Shown here: one piece after another, positions 48,974 to 56,590 of the stretch
How positions within the stretch are numbered: the stretch's first letter is position 1
Layout of the letters: each line of letters begins with the position of its first letter
Origin: Lentzea terrae
GTDB lineage: Bacteria > Actinomycetota > Actinomycetes > Mycobacteriales > Pseudonocardiaceae
NCBI RefSeq assembly: GCF_003265345.1
Contig: NZ_QFWW01000037.1
Span: 223,534-287,533 of the forward strand
Reading direction: 5' to 3'
Length of the DNA: 64,000 nt
Program-made: the position numbers and the translations under genes
The notes under the pieces: generated by a model
Seen by the model: the letters and a program-made list of their open reading frames with translations, nothing else
The model's database searches: none
Told to the model about the DNA's origin: nothing

Positions 48974-51025
48974 CTAGGCCTGCGCCAGGTCGGTGAAGCG
49001 GCTGTAGTGCAGCTGGTGCGCCACGGTGATGGTGGCGGTCGGACCGGCACGGTGCTTGGCGATGATCAGGTCGGCCTCGCCGGCGCGCGGGTCGTCGCGT
49101 TCCCAGGCGTCCGGGCGGTTGATCATGATGACCATGTCGGCGTCCTGCTCGAGCGAGCCGGACTCACGGAGGTCGGAGAGCATCGGCTTCTTGTCGGTGC
49201 GCTGTTCCGGGCCGCGGTTCAGCTGGGAGATCGCGATGACCGGGACGTGGAGCTCCTTGGCGATCAGCTTCAGGTTTCGCGAGAACTCCGAGACTTCCTG
49301 CTGGCGGGACTCGGACTTCTTGCCGGAGCTCATCAGCTGGAGGTAGTCGACGACCACCAGCCTGAGGTCGTGCCGCTGCTTGAGGCGGCGGGCCTTGGCT
49401 CGGATCTCCATCATCGTGAGGTTCGGGCTGTCGTCGACGAACAGCGGCGCCTCGCTGATCTCGCTCATCCGGCGGGCGAGGCGGGTCCAGTCGTCGTCGC
49501 TCATCCTGCCGCCGCGCATGTCGCCGAGGCGGATGCGGGCCTCGGCGGAGAGCATGCGCATGACGATCTCGGTGCGGCTCATCTCCAGACTGAAGATGGC
49601 GCTGGTGAGGCCGTGCTTGATGGAGGCCGAACGGGCGAAGTCGAGGCCCAGCGTCGAGTTGTGGGTCGGGATCATCGTCTCGCCCGCGAGGTACAGGTGG
49701 TCGTGGTTGTCGACCTCCACACACCGCACCGGCACGGACGCGACCGGGCGCACCGCCACGATCTCGACCTGGTCGTGCCCGCCCAGGCCGGCGATCAGCT
49801 CGTCGACGTCACGGCGCAGGCGCGCGAACCGGCCGTCGATCTGCAACGCGGCCAGCAGCTCTTCGCGCTGCTTGCGGGACGCGCGCAGGTACGTCGCGGG
49901 GATGTGCGGGTCGTCGGCCAGGTCGAGGTCCTTGGCCACGCGCAGCTCGTCGTCCGTGAGCTCCAGGTCGCCGAGGCCCGACAGGAACAGGCCCAGCTTG
50001 CGCGGCGACAGCGGCAACGAGGCCGTGGGCAGCTCCCACGCCGCCGACATGCGCACGAACATGCGGCACACGCCGACGCGCTCGAACAGCTGCGCCGTCG
50101 TGCGGATCGCCCAGAAGCCACCGGTCTCGCTGCACGACTCCGTCAGCCACTGGTGCTCGGCGTCGGCCACGATCACCGTGCCGTCGGAGAACTCGACCTC
50201 GAAGCACGGGCGGCCGGCCATCACCTCGGTCGCGGCGACCACGCGCGTCGGACGGCCGTCGGCGCCGATCAGGAGGTCGCCCACGGCGACCGAACCCATC
50301 GTGGTCCAGCCGGACGGCGTGGGCAGCGGCGTGTTCAGCGCCAGCGCCTTGCCGACACCGGGACGGGCGGCGACGATGATCATCTGGCCACCGTGCAGGC
50401 CGTTCGTCAGCTCGTCGAGGTCGGCGAACCCGGTCGGGATGCCCTGCGAGATGCCGCCGCGCGAAGCGATCGCGTCGATCTCGTCCATCGTCGGCTGGAG
50501 CAGGTCCTCCAGCGCCACGTAGTCCTCGGTCGTGCGGCGGTCGGTGACCTCGTAGATCGCCGCCTGCGCGCGGTCGACCACCTCGTCGACGTCCGCGCCC
50601 TCTGCACCGTTGTAACCGAGCTGCACGATGCGCGTGCCCGCCTCGACCAGCCGCCGCAGCACGGCCTTCTCGGCCACGATCTCGGCGTAGTAGCCGGCGT
50701 TGGCGGCCGTCGGCACCGTCGCGATCAACGTGTGCAGGTACGGCGCGCCACCCACGCGCAGCAGCTCGCCGCGCCGTTCGAGCTCGGCCGAGATGGTGAT
50801 CGGGTCGGCGGGCTCACCGCGGCCGTAGAGGTCGAGGATGCAGTCGTAGATCGCCTGGTGCGCCGGGCGGTAGAAGTCGTTGGGCGCGAGCGCCTCGATG
50901 ACGTCCGCGATGGCGTCCTTGGACAGCAGCATGCCGCCCAGCACCGACTGTTCGGCGGCGAGGTCCTGTGGCGGCTGACGCTCGAATCCGGGTTCCGCCA
51001 TACCCCGGTCGTCCACCAGCGCCAC
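48974..51025 (-). CDS. dnaB: Replicative DNA helicase with an intein
   Basis: Hexameric 5'-3' helicase. N-extein (226 residues): PPQDLAAEQSVLGGMLLSKD and GGQMIIVAARPGVGK. An intein of 230 residues interrupts Walker A between Lys and Ser, then the C-extein (227 residues) continues STLGLDFARSASIKHGL, VVVDYLQLMS and SQLNRGPEQR. The mature protein would be 453 residues, the usual length. The start is GTG 51025 or TTG 51031 (giving MAVALVDDRG, close to mycobacterial DnaB). The block with rplI-rpsF matches Rv0053-Rv0058. Confidence 0.95.
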   Translation of the reverse strand: MALVDDRGMAEPGFERQPPQDLAAEQSVLGGMLLSKDAIADVIEALAPNDFYRPAHQAIYDCILDLYGRGEPADPITISAELERRGELLRVGGAPYLHTLIATVPTAANAGYYAEIVAEKAVLRRLVEAGTRIVQLGYNGAEGADVDEVVDRAQAAIYEVTDRRTTEDYVALEDLLQPTMDEIDAIASRGGISQGIPTGFADLDELTNGLHGGQMIIVAARPGVGKALALNTPLPTPSGWTTMGSVAVGDLLIGADGRPTRVVAATEVMAGRPCFEVEFSDGTVIVADAEHQWLTESCSETGGFWAIRTTAQLFERVGVCRMFVRMSAAWELPTASLPLSPRKLGLFLSGLGDLELTDDELRVAKDLDLADDPHIPATYLRASRKQREELLAALQIDGRFARLRRDVDELIAGLGGHDQVEIVAVRPVASVPVRCVEVDNHDHLYLAGETMIPTHNSTLGLDFARSASIKHGLTSAIFSLEMSRTEIVMRMLSAEARIRLGDMRGGRMSDDDWTRLARRMSEISEAPLFVDDSPNLTMMEIRAKARRLKQRHDLRLVVVDYLQLMSSGKKSESRQQEVSEFSRNLKLIAKELHVPVIAISQLNRGPEQRTDKKPMLSDLRESGSLEQDADMVIMINRPDAWERDDPRAGEADLIIAKHRAGPTATITVAHQLHYSRFTDLAQA
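49658..50347 (-). other. Class 3 DnaB intein
   Basis: Encodes 230 residues from Ala1 (ALALNTPLPTPSGW) to THN230, ahead of Ser+1. The first residue is Ala, not Cys or Ser, and the WCT set that defines class 3 is present: Trp67 (ADAEHQW, block B), Cys209 (VPVRCVEVDNHDH, block F) and Thr228 (IPTHN, block G). The middle (residues ~100-185) is short; LLAALQIDG looks like a broken LAGLIDADG motif, so the homing endonuclease is probably dead. Same site as mycobacterial DnaB inteins. Confidence 0.9.
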
Positions 51026-51436
51026 TGCCAAATCACCCCTGCGAAGAGTCGAGAGCCGGTGCCTGCCCCCTAGTTGTACAGCGCGGCACCGACAATTCCG
51101 GGTGGCCACGCTGTGCGATGACCATCGCCCGTGCCGCGACGCTAGAGGGCCCCGTCCGGAGCAAGCAAACCAGCGTGTGGATCGTCCTGTGGACAACTGG
51201 GGGACAACCTGTGGATGGTTGCGCACAGGGGCGGAAGCGCTGGGGACAACCTGTTGACAACCGGTGGAGTGACAGAAATAACCGCAGCTCAGAGGCTGTG
51301 CACAAGTTGTGGAAAAAGTTGTGCGCCACACCCTCGGCGTGTCGCGAAAAACAGCCTCTTCGGCGTGTCGCGAGCCGGGATGGCGCACGGGTTATCCACA
51401 GGACGTGGACAGGACGGCGCTGGTCCGAACGAGCGA

Positions 51437-51476
51437 AAGCGCCACCCACCCGGAGCATTCCGGGAAGGTGGCGCTT
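51437..51476 (-). terminator. Terminator of the rpsF-rplI operon (distal)
   Basis: AAGCGCCACC (51437-51446) pairs with GGTGGCGCTT (51467-51476), with an inner CCGGA/TCCGG stem. In the minus-strand direction it is followed by a TTTCGCT run, which suits the rightward-to-left rplI operon. Confidence 0.65.
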
Positions 51477-51575
51477 CAGCAATCGCAACCAGCGTGAAGT
51501 GCCCCCGAGGGGGTCACATCACGCGGTTCGAGTTGCGGGGTCTGCGGGGTCGCCCCCGCAAATGACACCGGAGTA

Positions 51576-51617
51576 GGGCCAAGGCGAAGCCGCGTCAGCG
51601 GCGAGCAGCCTTGGCCC
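51576..51617 (-). terminator. Terminator after rplI
   Basis: GGGCCAAGG (51576-51584) pairs with CCTTGGCCC (51609-51617); GCCGC-GTCA-GCGGC (51589-51602) forms the inner stem. It lies 18 bp past the rplI stop. Confidence 0.6.
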
Positions 51618-51634
51618 GTCCTGCGGAGCGGGCT

Positions 51635-52093
51635 CTACTCGGCCGACGTGACAACGAGCGGCAGGGCAACGGTGACCTCCGGGTGGAGGCGAACCGTGAC
51701 CGAGTGCTTGCCGGTGGTCTTGATGTGACCCGGCAGCTCGATGGCGCGCTTGTCCAGGACGAGGCCGCCCGTGGACTTCTTCACGGCCGCCGCAACGTCG
51801 GCGGTCGTGATCGAGCCGAACAACTTGTTGGAGCCGGCCGCAGCCTTCGCGGTCAGCGTCACGCCGCCCAGGCCCTCGAGCTTGGCCTTGAGCTCCTTGG
51901 CGTGGTCCAGGTCGCGCACGCGGCGGGTGTCCTGCGCACGCTGGATGACCTGGATCTGCTTCTGCGCACCGCGGGTCGCGACGATCGCGAGGCCGCGCGG
52001 GAGCAGGTAGTTGCGGCCGTAGCCGTCCTTGACCTCGACGATGTCGCCGGGCGCGCCAAGGCCGGAAACGTCAGCGGTGAGGATGAGCTTCAT
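51635..52093 (-). CDS. rplI: 50S ribosomal protein L9
   Basis: A 152-residue two-domain ribosomal protein. The N-terminal domain carries the L9 signature GDIVEVKDGYGRNYLLPRGL (~16-35); a long helix and the C-terminal rRNA-binding domain follow. Last gene of the rpsF-ssb-rpsR-rplI operon, 18 bp after rpsR. The usual actinobacterial length. Confidence 0.97.
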   Translation of the reverse strand: MKLILTADVSGLGAPGDIVEVKDGYGRNYLLPRGLAIVATRGAQKQIQVIQRAQDTRRVRDLDHAKELKAKLEGLGGVTLTAKAAAGSNKLFGSITTADVAAAVKKSTGGLVLDKRAIELPGHIKTTGKHSVTVRLHPEVTVALPLVVTSAE

Positions 52094-52111
52094 CGCAAAA
52101 GTTCCCTTCTC

Positions 52112-52351
52112 TTAGCGAGCGGTCGAGGTGTAGGGCAGCAGGGCCATCTCACGGGCGTTCTTCACGGCAACAGCGACGTCGCGCTGGTGCTGCGAGCAGT
52201 TGCCGGTGACGCGGCGGGCACGGATCTTGCCGCGGTCGGAGATGAACTTCCGCAGCAGCGTCGTGTCCTTGTAGTCGATCAGGGACGCGCTCTTGTCCTT
52301 GCAGAAGGCGCAGACCTTCTTCTTGGGCTTGCGCACAGGCGGCTTGGCCAT
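52112..52351 (-). CDS. rpsR: 30S ribosomal protein S18
   Basis: A 79-residue protein with DTTLLRKFISDRGKIRARRV and QHQRDVAVAVKNAREMALLP, the S18 core. It retains cysteines CAFC (14-17) and NCSQH, the zinc-type (C+) paralogue pattern. Many actinomycetes also have a zinc-free copy elsewhere, induced on zinc starvation. Between ssb and rplI in the operon. Confidence 0.96.
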   Translation of the reverse strand: MAKPPVRKPKKKVCAFCKDKSASLIDYKDTTLLRKFISDRGKIRARRVTGNCSQHQRDVAVAVKNAREMALLPYTSTAR

Positions 52352-52409
52352 GTGTCTCTAACTCCTGGAATACGCAGTGATCAGGTTCTGGATGACCGGT
52401 GCAGTCGGT

Positions 52410-52910
52410 CTAGAAGGGGGGCTCGTCGGCGAAGCCACCGGAGGAGCCGGCCGGCGGGGCGGAACCCCACGGGTCGTCTGCCGGTGCGCCACCGCTACGA
52501 GACTGCTGGCCGCCGCCGCCGAAGCCGCCGCCACCGCCGTCTCCACGGCTGACCTTGTTGACCTTCGCAGTCGCGTAGCGCAGCGAGGGGCCGATCTCGT
52601 CGACCTCCAGCTCCACCACGGTGCGCTTCTCGCCTTCCTTCGTCTCGAAGGAACGCTGGCGCAGCCGCCCGGTGACGAGCACTCGCGAACCGCGGGTGAG
52701 CGACTCGGCCACGTTCTCGGCGACCTGCCGCCACACGTTGCACCGCAGGAACAGCGCTTCGCCGTCCTTCCACTCGCCGGACTGGCGGTCGAAGGTGCGG
52801 GGCGTGGAGGCCACCGTGAAGGAGGCCACCGCGGCACCGCTCTGGGTGAAGCGGAGTTCCGGGTCGGCAGTCAGGTTCCCGACCACCGTGATCGTCGTCT
52901 CACCAGCCAT
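52410..52910 (-). CDS. ssb: Single-stranded DNA-binding protein
   Basis: A 166-residue protein with the OB fold (residues 1-~115: GNLTADPELRFTQSGAAVAS, WKDGEALFLRCNVWRQVAEN) and a Gly-rich linker with repeated GGGG segments. It ends in the acidic tip FADEPPF, which recruits repair and replication partners. It coats single-stranded DNA. In the rpsF operon, 29 bp after rpsF, as in Mycobacterium. Confidence 0.97.
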   Translation of the reverse strand: MAGETTITVVGNLTADPELRFTQSGAAVASFTVASTPRTFDRQSGEWKDGEALFLRCNVWRQVAENVAESLTRGSRVLVTGRLRQRSFETKEGEKRTVVELEVDEIGPSLRYATAKVNKVSRGDGGGGGFGGGGQQSRSGGAPADDPWGSAPPAGSSGGFADEPPF

Positions 52911-52939
52911 GTCTTGGGAGCTCCCCTAATCGAGGTTCG

Positions 52940-53248
52940 TCAGGCCTTGACGGCCGACTTGGCGGGCTCGCGGCGCAGGACCTTCGTCCGGAGCACCGTC
53001 TCCTGCAGACCGAGCTGGCGGTCCAGTTCCTTCACCGCGTCAGGCGTCGAGGTCAGGTCGAGCACCGCGTAGATGCCCTCGCTGTTCTTGTTGATCTCGA
53101 AGCTCAACCGGCGCTTGCCCCACACCTCGACCTTCTCAACGTTGCCGCCCGTGGTGCGGATGACGTTGAGGAACGTGTCGAGAGACGGCGCGATCGTGCG
53201 CTCGTCAAGGCTGGGGTCGAGGATGACCATCACTTCGTAATGACGCAT
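52940..53248 (-). CDS. rpsF: 30S ribosomal protein S6
   Basis: A 102-residue protein with RHYEVMVILDPSLDERT and VEVWGKRRLSFEINKNSEGI, the S6 signatures. The ATG at 53248 is preferred (MRHYEVMV); the GTG at 53257, which has AGGAGG only 3 bp away, would add three residues. First gene of the operon. S6 pairs with S18 in the ribosome, and the operon is often feedback-regulated by that complex. Confidence 0.96.
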   Translation of the reverse strand: MRHYEVMVILDPSLDERTIAPSLDTFLNVIRTTGGNVEKVEVWGKRRLSFEINKNSEGIYAVLDLTSTPDAVKELDRQLGLQETVLRTKVLRREPAKSAVKA

Positions 53249-53349
53249 GAGGACCACTCACCTCCTGTGGACTCGCGGCCACGGGCTTTCCGTGGCAGGA
53301 GGGTCGTCGCGTCAGCAACTGAAGAAGGTTAACAGAGCGCGTCCGGCGA

Positions 53350-54282
53350 CTACGCAGGGGTGCGGCGGAGCACCCAGGTCCGCACCAGCGCACCCGTCAC
53401 GCAGGCCAGCAGCAGCACCGCGACCAGCACCGGGGCGCCCACGCCACCGGGACCGCCGAGCCTCGGCAGTGCCGTCGCGCGACCGGCCGCCTGCACCGGG
53501 TCGCCGTCGACGCCGTTTCCGTTGGAGGCGCGGGGAACCTGCGAGCCGTACCGCACGCCGGGCGACGGCGAGTAGAGGCCGGGCATCGCGAACGGCAGCG
53601 AGCCGTAGGTGAACAGCGGCACGCGGCCGAAGTTCGAACCGAACGAGTAGAGCGCGAAGTCGCGGTTGCCTGCGATGCCCTGCGGCGCTCCCGGTGTGCC
53701 GGGAGTCACACCCGGCTGCTGGCCAGGAGGCGTGCCGGGCTGCGGCTGAGGCTGTCCGGCCGGCGGCTTCGGGGCCTGAATCCCGCCGACCGCCTGCTGG
53801 GAGGCGTCCGCGACCGCCTTGCTGCCGTCCTGCACGGGTGCCGCGACCTGGTTCACGCCCGTGACGACCACGCCGCAGCCACTGGTCAGCGTCGCGCGCA
53901 CGGTCTTGTCGAGCGTCCCGAGGATCGGGCCGAGCAACGGCAGCTTCTGCAGCTCCGCCATCACGGCGTTCGCGATCGTGGCACCGCTGATGGTCGTCGT
54001 ACCGGCCTGCACCGCACCGATCGGAATGGGCTTGAGCTGGGAGAACGCCTGCTTGAACGGCTCGACGAGCGGCGGGCCGAGCAACGGCACGGCGCGCACG
54101 AGGTCCGTCACGGGCTGGAGCACTGCGTTCGGACTGAGCGAGACGGGAGTTCCCGGCGTGCCCTGCACGCTCGTGGCACAACTGCCCACGACGATGGGCT
54201 CTGCCGCGGTGGCCGGAACCGCGCCCACTGAGGCGGAGACCAGCGCCAGCAGCGTCGCGGCGGTGACGCTCAGCAGTCGCAT
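53350..54282 (-). CDS. Secreted protein with C-terminal membrane helix
   Basis: A 310-residue protein with a signal peptide (RLLSVTAATLLALVSASVGA), a hydrophobic-amphipathic domain to ~160 (PLLGPPLVEPFKQAFSQLKP; LPLLGPILGTLDKTVRATL) with two cysteines (35, 136), a Pro/Gln linker (~168-200), and a final helix LVAVLLLACVTGALV followed by RRTPA. The structure is that of an exported protein held by its C-terminus. I know no function. ATG at 54282 has AGGAAAGGAG before it. It lies between the rpsF operon and endonuclease IV. Confidence 0.75.
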   Translation of the reverse strand: MRLLSVTAATLLALVSASVGAVPATAAEPIVVGSCATSVQGTPGTPVSLSPNAVLQPVTDLVRAVPLLGPPLVEPFKQAFSQLKPIPIGAVQAGTTTISGATIANAVMAELQKLPLLGPILGTLDKTVRATLTSGCGVVVTGVNQVAAPVQDGSKAVADASQQAVGGIQAPKPPAGQPQPQPGTPPGQQPGVTPGTPGAPQGIAGNRDFALYSFGSNFGRVPLFTYGSLPFAMPGLYSPSPGVRYGSQVPRASNGNGVDGDPVQAAGRATALPRLGGPGGVGAPVLVAVLLLACVTGALVRTWVLRRTPA

Positions 54283-54416
54283 GTGAACTCCTTTCCTACT
54301 CCCTAGTAGTAACGACCGTATGTCCTGTTCGTGACGCAGGCCATCCCCAGTTTTGCCAATTACTCCTATCGGCGGCGGCTGCGGTGGCGTTATGGACTCC
54401 GACTACCCTCGTGTTC

Positions 54417-55187
54417 ATGCGCATCGGGGCTCATGTCCGCGACGACGACCCGGTTGACGCCGCGGCCGAACGCGGGGCCGAGGTCGTCCAGTTCTTCCTC
54501 TCGGATCCCCAGGGCTGGAAGAAACCCAAACCTCACCCGCAGACGGAGGCCCTGCTCGCCTCCGATCTCGAGGTGTTCATCCACGCCCCGTACATGATCA
54601 ACATCGCGTCGCTGAACAACAAGATCCGGATTCCGTCCAGGAAGAACGTGATCCAGCACGCGGAGGCCGCCGCGACCGTGGGCGCCAAGGGCCTGATCGT
54701 GCACGGCGGGCACGTCACGAAGGGCGAGGACCCGGCGGAGGGCTTCGCGAACTGGCGCAAGTTCTTCGAGCGGCAGGTCGCCGAGGGCGGCTTCGCGGTC
54801 CCGATCCTGATCGAGAACACCGCGGGCGGCGACAACGCCATGGCCCGCACCTTCGACTCCCTCAAGCTGCTCTGGGACGCGGTCGGCGAGTTCGGCGCGG
54901 GCTTCTGCCTCGACACCTGCCACGCGTTCGCCGCCGGCGAGGACCTGGTCGGCATCGTCGATCGGGTGAAAGCGATCACCGGACGCATCGACCTCGTGCA
55001 CCTCAACAGCTCGCGCGACGAGTTCGGCTCCTCGCGCGACCGGCACGACAACATCAAGACCGGCACCATCGACGCGGATCAGCTGGTGGCCGTCGCGGCC
55101 AGCGCCGGATGCCCCGTCGTCGTCGAGACACCGGACGAGGGCCAGGCCGCCGACATCGCCTACCTGCGCGACCACGCCGGCCGGTGA
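54417..55187 (+). CDS. nfo: Deoxyribonuclease IV (AP endonuclease)
   Basis: Cleaves abasic sites and damaged 3' ends in base-excision repair. The 256-residue TIM barrel binds zinc through HAPYMIN (His ~59), VHGGHV (His ~99), ENTAGG (Glu), CLDTCHAFAAG (Asp, His), HLNSSRDEFGSSRDRHDNI (His, Asp) and VETPDEG (Glu). The ATG at 54417 gives the usual MRIGAHVR start. The stop overlaps the GT87 GTG by 4 bp, so they are coupled. Confidence 0.95.
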   Translation: MRIGAHVRDDDPVDAAAERGAEVVQFFLSDPQGWKKPKPHPQTEALLASDLEVFIHAPYMINIASLNNKIRIPSRKNVIQHAEAAATVGAKGLIVHGGHVTKGEDPAEGFANWRKFFERQVAEGGFAVPILIENTAGGDNAMARTFDSLKLLWDAVGEFGAGFCLDTCHAFAAGEDLVGIVDRVKAITGRIDLVHLNSSRDEFGSSRDRHDNIKTGTIDADQLVAVAASAGCPVVVETPDEGQAADIAYLRDHAGR

Positions 55188-56590
55188 AATCGGTGCACGA
55201 GGTGGTGAGCGTGACGCCCGAACGAGGCGAATCAGGGCGTTTCGTGAACCGCTTCGGCAGGCCCGCCGCTGTCGTCCTCGTGCTGCTGTGCGGGCTCACG
55301 CTGCTGCTGGGCTTCATCAACAAGGACCGCTGCACCGGTCCGGCGTTCGACCAGTGGGGCCGCACGGAGCCCGACTACGCGGAGCGCAACAAGCAAGAGG
55401 TCTGCTACTCCGACATCCAGCATCTCTGGATCGGGCGCGACGTCGACCGGCACGTCTTCCCGTACGTCGACGGCGCCATCAACGACAAGGGGTACCTCGT
55501 CGGCGGCACCGTCGAGTACCCGGTGCTCTCCGGCCTGCTGATCTGGGCCGGCGCGATCTTCGCGCACAACGACGCGGAGTACCTGCTCTTCTCGTCGCTG
55601 CTGATGGCGCCGTTCGGCCTGCTCACGGGCTGGTTGCTGGGCAAGCTCGCCCGCTGGCGCGCGCTCCTGTGGGCGATCGGGCCGCCGCTCATCCTCTACG
55701 CGTTCCACAACTGGGACCTGCCGGTCGTGCTGTGCTCGGTGGCCGCGGTCTACGTGGTGCACCGCTGGAACCGGCCACTGGTCGAACGCGCGACGGTCGC
55801 GTCCGTCCTGCTGGGCCTCGGGTTCGCGTTCAAGGTCTACCCGGCTGCCTTCGTGCTGCCCCTGATGCTCTTCGTGGGCACCGGCGGCTGGCGCGGTCAG
55901 GAGCTGCCGGAGGGCAAGAAGATCGACATCCGCGGCGCGGTGCAGGTCGGCCTCGCATCGATCATCACGGTCGTGCTGGTCAACCTGCCGTTCGCGGTCG
56001 CCGGCTTCGAAGGCTGGCTCGCGTCGTTCGAGTTCCAGCAGCTGCGCAGGGTCGACATCACCACGAACTCGATCTGGTACTGGGGTCTGCGGCCGTTCAT
56101 CGGCGACGACGACCTGCAGTCCCTGGTCGGTGTCCTCTCGCCGGTCCTGATCCTGGTCTCGTTCGCGGTCGCCGCGGGCTACGGCCTGCTGCGGTTCCGG
56201 CGCGAAGGCACCTACCCGTGGATCGCGGTGTCGGGCGCGATGCTGTGCGGGTTCATGCTGCTGCACAAGGTCCACTCGCCGCAGTACACGCTGTGGCTGG
56301 TGCCGTTCCTCGTGCTGCTGCGCGTGCGGCTCATGTGGGCGTTCGCGTACTTCCTGGTCGACCTGGCGATGGGCATCGGGATCTTCCGCTGGTACTGGGC
56401 GATCGAGAACGACGGCCCGTACGGGATCTACGACAGCCTCTCCGCTCAGGCCGTGACGATCGGCGTGTGGGGCAGGGCCGCGCTGCTGGTCGCGCTGTTC
56501 GTGGTGTTCCTCAACTCGCGTGATGTGACCGAGGACGATCAGCCTCGTCCGAGCGCAGCCGGTGCAACGGCTCGCCCCGTGCAGGCGTGA
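55184..56590 (+). CDS. GT87-type membrane mannosyltransferase-like protein (DUF2029)
   Basis: A 468-residue membrane protein with about 11-12 helices. The catalytic side has VEYPVLSGLLIWAGAIFAH, with FAFKVYPAAFVLPL and LLHKVHSPQYTLWLVPFLVL, as in the GT87 polyprenol-phosphate-mannose enzymes of mycobacteria (Rv0051 has the same position beside ponA). It probably adds mannose to envelope glycolipids using a lipid-linked donor. It shares its 3' end with the opposing homologue (80-bp overlap). Confidence 0.85.
   Translation: MKSVHEVVSVTPERGESGRFVNRFGRPAAVVLVLLCGLTLLLGFINKDRCTGPAFDQWGRTEPDYAERNKQEVCYSDIQHLWIGRDVDRHVFPYVDGAINDKGYLVGGTVEYPVLSGLLIWAGAIFAHNDAEYLLFSSLLMAPFGLLTGWLLGKLARWRALLWAIGPPLILYAFHNWDLPVVLCSVAAVYVVHRWNRPLVERATVASVLLGLGFAFKVYPAAFVLPLMLFVGTGGWRGQELPEGKKIDIRGAVQVGLASIITVVLVNLPFAVAGFEGWLASFEFQQLRRVDITTNSIWYWGLRPFIGDDDLQSLVGVLSPVLILVSFAVAAGYGLLRFRREGTYPWIAVSGAMLCGFMLLHKVHSPQYTLWLVPFLVLLRVRLMWAFAYFLVDLAMGIGIFRWYWAIENDGPYGIYDSLSAQAVTIGVWGRAALLVALFVVFLNSRDVTEDDQPRPSAAGATARPVQA

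Larger units (their letters stand above)
51032..51634. other. DnaA-box-rich intergenic region between dnaB and rplI
   Basis: A 603-bp gap without a gene. Exact boxes are TGTGGACAA (51188-51196) and TTATCCACA (51392-51400). Near matches (7-8 of 9) are TGTGGATGG (51210-51218), TGTTGACAA (51252-51260), TGTGCACAA (51297-51305) and TTGTGGAAA (51307-51315), with further GGGGACAAC copies. The region is the promoter side of dnaB. Hairpins at the right end are terminators of the rplI operon (listed separately), plus TGCGGGG/CCCCGCA at 51543-51560. Confidence 0.75.

Noticed and set aside
51032..51634. Chromosomal origin oriC
   Set aside because: dnaA, dnaN, recF and gyrB are not nearby and the box number is below that of known actinobacterial origins; kept only as a DnaA-box cluster.
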